Program-made: the position numbers and the translations under genes | NCBI RefSeq assembly: GCF_022549495.1 | Contig: NZ_JAKZGD010000014.1 | Location: forward strand, 1 to 61,082 | Direction of reading: 5' to 3' | Origin: Acinetobacter sp. ANC 4805 | GTDB taxonomy: Bacteria; Pseudomonadota; Gammaproteobacteria; Pseudomonadales; Moraxellaceae | Length of the DNA: 61,082 bases | The notes under the pieces: model-generated | What the model was told of the DNA's origin: nothing | Seen by the model: the letters and a program-made list of their open reading frames with translations, nothing else | Databases searched by the model: none | In this document: piece by piece, positions 56,312 through 61,082 of the stretch | How the letters are laid out: the number at the start of each line of letters is the position of its first letter | Position numbering within the stretch: position 1 is the stretch's first letter

Positions 56312-57205
56312 TTAATTTTGTTGATTTAAGTAAAAACCTAAGTTTTCGATCACGAAAGCAATAAATTCTTGAGTCATTTTGGGTAAATGTTGCCTTGAAG
56401 CATAGACTAAGGACAAGGTCAGATCAGGTGCAGAAAAATCTGTAAATACCTGTTGCAAATGCTGTTGCGCAATATCCTTGCGCACCAGTAAAGTTGGTAG
56501 CATCGCAATACCCTCAGCTTTGAGACACATTTGGTAAAGCGCAATCACATCATTACTTTTAAAGCTAACATTTAAAGGGTAGTTCTGCGGTTGCTGATCT
56601 GTATCAAATAAGGTCCAATATTGGTTATGTGTGTGATGTGCAATGCACTCATGTTGCAATAGTTGGCTTGGGTGTAACAGGGGAGTGTGGTCTTGTAAAT
56701 AATGTGGGTGCGCACAAAAGACCGATTCGATTTGGCAGACGGGGCGTGCAATTAAACCATCCGCGACTTTTTGGGTGATACGTAATGCTAGATCAACTTG
56801 AGCATCCATGAGATCGACGGTATCTTCAGTTAAATACACGTCAAAATGAATCTGTGGGTAACGTTGCTTAAATTGTTTTATACATTCATTGACACCCAAC
56901 TGAAATAAAAACAAGCCACAGGTAAAGCGAATCGTACCGCGATGTTGTTCAGGTGCAGCTAAGCCTTCGAGAAGTTGTTGCTGTTGTAAAATATTTTCAC
57001 AATACAACAATGCTTTTTCGCCTGCTGGGGTCAGTGAAACTTTACGCGTATTGCGTTGAAACAGTCGAGTTGAAAACGTTTGCTCGAGATGTTCTAAGTA
57101 ACGAGAGACCATGGCTTTCGAATAATCGAGATGTTCAGCGGCTTTGCTAAGATTGCCTTGTTGGGCAATACAAACAAAGACTTGGATGGCTTTTAAGGTA
57201 TCCAT
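56312..57205 (-). CDS. LysR-type transcriptional regulator
   Basis: A 297-aa regulator. The winged helix is MDTLKAIQVFVCIAQQGNLSKAAEHLDYSKAMVSRYLEHLEQTF (CRP/AaeR-like subgroup), and the rest is a periplasmic-binding-protein-like effector domain. It is divergent from the gene at 57313 with about 110 bp between, so it probably controls that gene. I start at Met 57205, the internal Met of the ORF, which aligns with the normal LysR N-terminus. Confidence 0.88.
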   Translation of the reverse strand: MDTLKAIQVFVCIAQQGNLSKAAEHLDYSKAMVSRYLEHLEQTFSTRLFQRNTRKVSLTPAGEKALLYCENILQQQQLLEGLAAPEQHRGTIRFTCGLFLFQLGVNECIKQFKQRYPQIHFDVYLTEDTVDLMDAQVDLALRITQKVADGLIARPVCQIESVFCAHPHYLQDHTPLLHPSQLLQHECIAHHTHNQYWTLFDTDQQPQNYPLNVSFKSNDVIALYQMCLKAEGIAMLPTLLVRKDIAQQHLQQVFTDFSAPDLTLSLVYASRQHLPKMTQEFIAFVIENLGFYLNQQN

Positions 57206-57312
57206 ATTTATTATCATTGTTGCAATATATGCAACATTTTATCTTAATTTAGTGTGTTTATTCAGCAATAATTGCAACGTAAAGTAGCTCTTATCAGATT
57301 GGAGACGATAAG

Positions 57313-58167
57313 ATGAATATCAAACTTTATACGATTGCCTTAACTACTTTAGCAGCAACATCAGTCGCTTCTGCACAAGATTTAAAAATCCAAAATTTTT
57401 TAGCAAAACCTGAACACTTTGGTGTGACGTCTACCTTAATTGAAGGGGATAAAGAAGTCTTATTAGTCAATGCCCAATTCTCTAAATCAGAAGCTTTGCG
57501 TATTGCTGCCGATATTTTAGATCGTGGGAAAACCTTGAAAACTATTTTTGTCAGTTATGGCGATCCAGATTTCTATTTTGGTTTAGATGTCTTTAAACAA
57601 TACTTCCCGAATGTGCAAATTATTGCGACACCAGAAACGGTAAAACATATTCAGGATACACAAGCGTTGAAAGTCGCGTATTGGGGACCGAAAATGGGCG
57701 CCAATGCACCGAGCAAAATTATTGTTCCGCAAGCATACACAGCTAAAACTTTAAAATTAGAAAATGAAAGTATCGAAATTAAAGGTCAAAAAGAACTGAC
57801 TTATTTATGGATTCCGAGTACCAAAGCGGTTGTTGGGGGTATTCCAGTTTCATCAGGTATACATTTATGGATGGCGGATACACCTACGACAAAAGATCGC
57901 AATGAAGTAATACAAGCATTAGAAAATATTAAAGCATTAAATCCTAAAGTTGTTGTGCCTGCACATATGAAAGAAGGGGCAGCAGAAGGATTGAATGCCG
58001 TTAATTTTTCAATTGATTATTTAAAACAGTATGAAAAAGTTGCGAAGGCAACAAAAAGCTCAGCTGATTTAATCCAAATGATGCAAAAACAATATCCAGA
58101 TTTAGCTGAATCTGGCAGTTTAGAGTTAGGCGCTAAAGTCGTTAAAGGTGAGATGCAATGGCCTTAA
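57313..58167 (+). CDS. Exported MBL-fold protein with altered metal motif
   Basis: A 284-aa protein with a signal peptide (MNIKLYTIALTTLAATSVASA, 21 residues). The fold follows MBL hydrolases: beta strands around VTSTLIEGDKEVLLVNAQF, the loop after LKTIFVS, and VVVPAHM late in the chain. The canonical HxHxDH is replaced by YGDPDFYFG (82-90), so only part of the metal site remains. It may bind one metal, use other ligands, or be inactive. Preceded by GGAGACG and divergent from a LysR gene. Confidence 0.75.
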   Translation: MNIKLYTIALTTLAATSVASAQDLKIQNFLAKPEHFGVTSTLIEGDKEVLLVNAQFSKSEALRIAADILDRGKTLKTIFVSYGDPDFYFGLDVFKQYFPNVQIIATPETVKHIQDTQALKVAYWGPKMGANAPSKIIVPQAYTAKTLKLENESIEIKGQKELTYLWIPSTKAVVGGIPVSSGIHLWMADTPTTKDRNEVIQALENIKALNPKVVVPAHMKEGAAEGLNAVNFSIDYLKQYEKVAKATKSSADLIQMMQKQYPDLAESGSLELGAKVVKGEMQWP

Positions 58168-58188
58168 ATACACACTAGAACATACTTG

Positions 58189-58218
58189 AAACCGTGAGAA
58201 TAATTCACGGTTTTTTTA
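58189..58218 (+). terminator. Terminator of the exported MBL-fold gene
   Basis: AAACCGTGA pairs with TCACGGTTT around a loop, followed by TTTTTATTTTC. Confidence 0.88.
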
Positions 58219-58856
58219 TTTTCTGCTTATTTTAAAAAACAATGATACGGTTTTCTGATTGGATAACAACGACAACATAGATGAAACTTGCCAACAAATC
58301 CAAATCATTTAGCCAGTTGTTTTGGTCATTTCTATGAACCTAAGTTTTCCATATTGGATTTGATTCTGCTATTTACTAAGTTGATCTCGGACATAGAATG
58401 CAAAGCGGAGGCGAGATCATAGGTGGGTTGGTGAAATGAATAATTTTATCTGTAGATATGGACTTGAGGTGATTCAAATCAAAAATAGCTTTATTCCTCT
58501 TTTTGATTTGTTGTCATAGATGCAAATTTGTTGTTTTCTCTATGTAGCAATGGATGTGATTAAACTTGCTCTGGCGTTATATCTTGTGGGCTTAAATACC
58601 CAATTAGTTTAAACCAATCAATATCGATATTTTAGATTCAAGCTGAGTCGAATATACAATTCAGTTTAGAAATAGAGCGTCGCTTTAAAAGTATTTTTAT
58701 ATTTTTAGCAATATCTATTGGCATAAAAAGCAAGTAGTGATTAGCAGAATGGTTAATGACTTTTTAAAGCAAGCCATTTAGGTTACAGCATAATTTTGAA
58801 TTCTTTATCTTGATCTACGACTTTATAAAGGCATATAGTCGATCGGAACAAGAACT
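58219..58856. other. Gene-free stretch before the esterase gene
   Basis: About 640 bp with no significant ORF. A perfect 7-bp inverted repeat GATCTCG...CGAGATC lies at 58383-58418. The rest is AT-rich without recognisable RNA or repeat. It could be a decayed gene, but nothing can be identified. Confidence 0.4.
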
Positions 58857-58883
58857 ATGGACAGAGCGAGAAAGGGGAAGAAC

Positions 58884-59954
58884 GTGTCAGCATTACCTCA
58901 GAAAATTCAGATGATTTTAGACAAAGGACAAGGTTCTGCTGCACGAGCATTAGATAAGTTGCCCAAAATCGTACAAGAATCTCTTGCTAAGCTTCTAGGC
59001 TATCCTTACCAATACCCAGATTTAGATGCGTTCACTAAGTGCTTAATGGCGGTTCAAATTAAACAAGGACGTATAGGTTTTATTGGAGACGATCCAATTG
59101 AGTCTCGACGTCAGTTTGACGCTCAAATGCTCGCAATTCTAAACAAATCGACATTTATAGAATCTGTTGAAGATATTCGTCTGCCTTTACAGAGTGGCAC
59201 AGTCTTCGCAAGACACTATCACCCAGCCACAAATAAAAAACTACCAATGATCGTGTTTTACCACGGTGGTGGATTTGTGGTGGGTGGACTGGATACACAT
59301 GATGAAGCTTGTCGCCTGATTGCCAAGTATGCAAAAGTACAAGTCTTGAGTGTGGATTATCCGCTTGCACCTGAAGCATCACCACAGTTATTGATTAAAT
59401 CTTGTGAAGATGCGTTGGCATGGGTATATCAAAATCGCCGTCAACTTAAAATTTATAAAAACCGTATTGCTGTTGCAGGTGATAGTGCAGGTGGGAATAT
59501 TAGTACCGTGGTTGCACAAAATGCTGTCGGAAAGTCCTATGCACCACAAGCACAATTACTTTTTTATCCAGTTGTTGATTTTAAAAGTAAACACCCTTCT
59601 TTCTACGCCTATGGTCAAGGTTTAGTGTTAACAAGCAGAGATGTGGACTACGTTACCAAATACTATTCAAACCATCATCAAGTTGCTTTAGATGATCCAT
59701 TAATTTCTCCAACCTTTGGTAATCTTAAAAGATTAGCGCCAGCTTTCGTGGTTACAGCGGGTCATGACTTGTTACATGATGAAGGAAAGATCTATAGCCA
59801 TAAGTTAAGACAAAGTGGTGTTAAAGTTGATTATGTGGATTATCCAGATCAAACACATGGGTTTATTAACTTAACGCCTGTTTCTAGCAAGGCTAAACGG
59901 AATACCATTGAGATTGCAAAGAACTTTAGAAAGTTTTGGGATAAGCACCATTAA
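58884..59954 (+). CDS. HSL-family alpha/beta hydrolase (esterase)
   Basis: A 356-aa cytosolic esterase-type hydrolase. The oxyanion motif HGGGFVVGG, the nucleophile elbow GDSAGGN, an aspartate in VVTAGHDLLHDEG and the histidine in DQTHGFIN complete the triad; this pattern defines the hormone-sensitive lipase family. GTG 58884 is preceded by AAAGGGGAAG, a better ribosome-binding site than that of the ATG at 58857, which would add nine residues. The likely substrates are short-chain esters; none can be named. A parS site in a hairpin follows the stop codon. Confidence 0.85.
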   Translation: MSALPQKIQMILDKGQGSAARALDKLPKIVQESLAKLLGYPYQYPDLDAFTKCLMAVQIKQGRIGFIGDDPIESRRQFDAQMLAILNKSTFIESVEDIRLPLQSGTVFARHYHPATNKKLPMIVFYHGGGFVVGGLDTHDEACRLIAKYAKVQVLSVDYPLAPEASPQLLIKSCEDALAWVYQNRRQLKIYKNRIAVAGDSAGGNISTVVAQNAVGKSYAPQAQLLFYPVVDFKSKHPSFYAYGQGLVLTSRDVDYVTKYYSNHHQVALDDPLISPTFGNLKRLAPAFVVTAGHDLLHDEGKIYSHKLRQSGVKVDYVDYPDQTHGFINLTPVSSKAKRNTIEIAKNFRKFWDKHH

Positions 59955-59961
59955 TTTAATT

Positions 59962-59998
59962 AAACCTATGTTTCACGTGGAACATAGGTTTTTATTTC
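59962..59998 (+). terminator. Terminator of the esterase gene, built around parS
   Basis: AAACCTATGTT (59962-59972) pairs with AACATAGGTTT (59981-59991). The loop is the centre of a parS site, and TTTATTT follows. The hairpin ends the esterase transcript. Confidence 0.8.
59969..59984. promoter_or_regulatory. parS centromere site 4
   Basis: TGTTTCACGTGGAACA is the complement of TGTTCCACGTGAAACA, a perfect parS match. It is 38 kb right of oriC and nested inside a terminator hairpin. Confidence 0.88.
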
Positions 59999-60089
59999 AG
60001 ATAACAAATAAGAAATAGCAAAAATAAATTTGTAAACTTAATATTATGATTTACAACTGACCACTCATCTAAATTAGAGAAAAGCAATC

Positions 60090-60644
60090 ATGAAAAAGTT
60101 GTTGATTACAACGAGCCTACTATTAGCCAGCAGCCATTTATTTGCAAATACGATGGTTGATATGAAAACCAGTATGGGGAATATTGAGATAGAGCTTTAT
60201 GATGATAAAGCCCCTATATCTGCAAAGAATTTTGAAAGCTATGTAAAAAGTAACTTCTATGCAGGTACGATCTTTCATCGTGTTATTCCAGGCTTTATGG
60301 TTCAAGGCGGTGGTTTAGATGTAAATATGATTGAGAAAACAACTAAAGCACCTATTAGTAATGAAGCAAATAATGGTTTGAAAAATACACGCGGTACTTT
60401 AGCAATGGCACGTACTAGTGATCCTAACTCTGCTACGAGTCAATTTTTTATTAACGTTGCTGACAACACTTTCCTAAATCGTTCACAAATGGATGCTGGT
60501 TATGCTGTATTTGGTAAAGTAACGAAAGGAATGGATATTGTTGATAAAATTGTTAGTGTTCCTACAGGTAACTATGGAATGCATCAAAATGTCCCTAAGC
60601 AACCAATTAAAATTATGAGTGTTCAGATAAAGACTAAGAAATAA
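60090..60644 (+). CDS. Periplasmic peptidyl-prolyl cis-trans isomerase (cyclophilin type)
   Basis: A 184-aa exported protein with signal peptide [19 protein letters not shown] (1-19). The cyclophilin domain has [34 protein letters not shown] with the catalytic arginine of FHRV, and [13 protein letters not shown]. Its length is near that of E. coli PpiA (190 aa). It helps fold exported proteins at proline bonds. It has its own terminator and lies 370 bp before the rrn leader. Confidence 0.9.
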   Translation: MKKLLITTSLLLASSHLFANTMVDMKTSMGNIEIELYDDKAPISAKNFESYVKSNFYAGTIFHRVIPGFMVQGGGLDVNMIEKTTKAPISNEANNGLKNTRGTLAMARTSDPNSATSQFFINVADNTFLNRSQMDAGYAVFGKVTKGMDIVDKIVSVPTGNYGMHQNVPKQPIKIMSVQIKTKK

Positions 60645-60650
60645 AAAGCA

Positions 60651-60690
60651 AAGCAGAAATATGAATGAAATATTTCTGCTTTAATTTATG
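60651..60690 (+). terminator. Terminator of the cyclophilin gene
   Basis: AAAGCAGAAATAT (60651-60663) pairs with ATATTTCTGCTTT (60671-60683), followed by AATTTAT. Confidence 0.75.
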
Positions 60691-60870
60691 TGATCATTTA
60701 AAATTAGATGGAATTACATCCATATTTAACAAAAAGTCTTTAAATTACAGTTACTTATGTTATTAAAGCTGTTTTTTAAAGTAGTTAAATAAATTTAAAT
60801 GATATAAATCAGTAATTTGAGTTGGTTATGGTTTAAAAATAAAACAACCGAATTATTAAATTTTTAAAAG
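60691..60870. other. AT-rich region upstream of the right rrn promoters
   Basis: Very AT-rich DNA without an ORF. Its A/T tracts just upstream of P1 (60820-60870) could serve as an UP element. Confidence 0.4.
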
Positions 60871-60873
60871 GTG

Positions 60874-61041
60874 TTGCGTTGGACCTGAAATGCTGTAGAA
60901 TGCACATCCATCGGCGGTGATGCGGATAAAAACTTGTTGAGAAACAAGGATTTGGCTAGAAAGGTTAGATTCTTGGAGTGATTGGTGGGTTTTAAAAATA
61001 TCGAAATTACCTGTTGACTTTAGTATAGATTAGAGTAACAT
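60874..61041 (+). promoter_or_regulatory. Tandem promoters of a rightward rRNA operon (P1 and P2)
   Basis: P1: -35 TTGCGT (60874-60879), 16-nt spacer, -10 TAGAAT (60896-60901). P2: -35 TTGACT (61014-61019), 16-nt spacer, -10 TAACAT (61036-61041). The P1 core differs from the left copy upstream of the -10, so the repeat ends there. Transcription would run out of the window to the right. Confidence 0.65.
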
Positions 61042-61073
61042 AGCCGACCTAGCTTGATGATGACGAATCATCG
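60890..61073. repeat. Right copy of terminal inverted repeat (rrn leader)
   Basis: Reverse complement of 1-184 with a few substitutions. See the left copy. The identity begins near the P1 -10 and runs to the window edge region, fitting the start of a transcribed rrn leader. Confidence 0.8.
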
Positions 61074-61082
61074 AGAAGATCA

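Noticed and set aside
60691..61073. tRNA genes near the right end or elsewhere
   Set aside because: No cloverleaf with a GTTCGA-type T-arm and CCA end was found by eye anywhere in the window.

Overview
The window looks like the replication-origin region of an Acinetobacter-type gammaproteobacterium (Moraxellaceae). The support is low-GC, AT-rich intergenic DNA; the order gyrB-recF-dnaN-dnaA / oriC / rpmH-rnpA-yidD-yidC-mnmE; DnaA, AnmK, ErpA and YheS proteins of the expected type; and several 16-bp parS sites. Both ends carry the same roughly 184-bp sequence in opposite orientation. Each copy holds tandem rRNA-type promoters firing out of the window, so the segment probably lies between two divergent rrn operons and may be an assembly contig broken at them.

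Left arm (1-21.5 kb, mostly minus strand, transcribed away from the origin): a double-AAA ATPase, tyrS, anmK (convergent with erpA), then five tandem paralogous periplasmic binding-protein-like genes (5.9-11.7 kb), yheS (ABC-F), a DedA protein, a cytochrome b562, and gyrB, recF, dnaN and dnaA. oriC occupies 21.55-22.2 kb, with five DnaA boxes, near-match boxes, AT-rich palindromes and a dnaA promoter that carries a DnaA box in its spacer.

Right arm (22.2-61 kb): rpmH-rnpA-yidD-yidC-mnmE, an orphan PilU-like ATPase, a DsbC-like protein, purine salvage (hpt, guaD), small membrane proteins and an SDR, a YgiB/YgiC-like pair (lipoprotein plus ATP-grasp ligase), a TerC transporter behind a yybP-ykoY manganese riboswitch, and a LysR-controlled acyl-CoA dehydrogenase / APH-type kinase / phosphatase / SDR operon. 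These are followed by mpl, purEK, an acyl-CoA desaturase, an MltB-type transglycosylase, two tandem matrixin-like metalloproteases with coiled-coil insertions, grpE-dnaK, two MBL-fold proteins, an HSL-type esterase and a periplasmic cyclophilin.

The least explained signals are as follows. (1) At 45.84-47.68 kb there are DnaA boxes plus 14 copies of a 12-bp palindrome TTTRAATTYAAA on either side of the desaturase gene. The same mixture occurs at oriC, and a 60-nt direct repeat flanks the gene. (2) The five-gene family at 5.9-11.7 kb has no transporter partner. (3) The paired metalloproteases have their protease fold interrupted by a long Gln-rich coiled coil. (4) The acyl-CoA dehydrogenase/kinase operon resembles split ACAD10/11 and could process 4-hydroxyacyl-CoA. 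All functional calls come from reading sequences and remembered family features; no database search was run.
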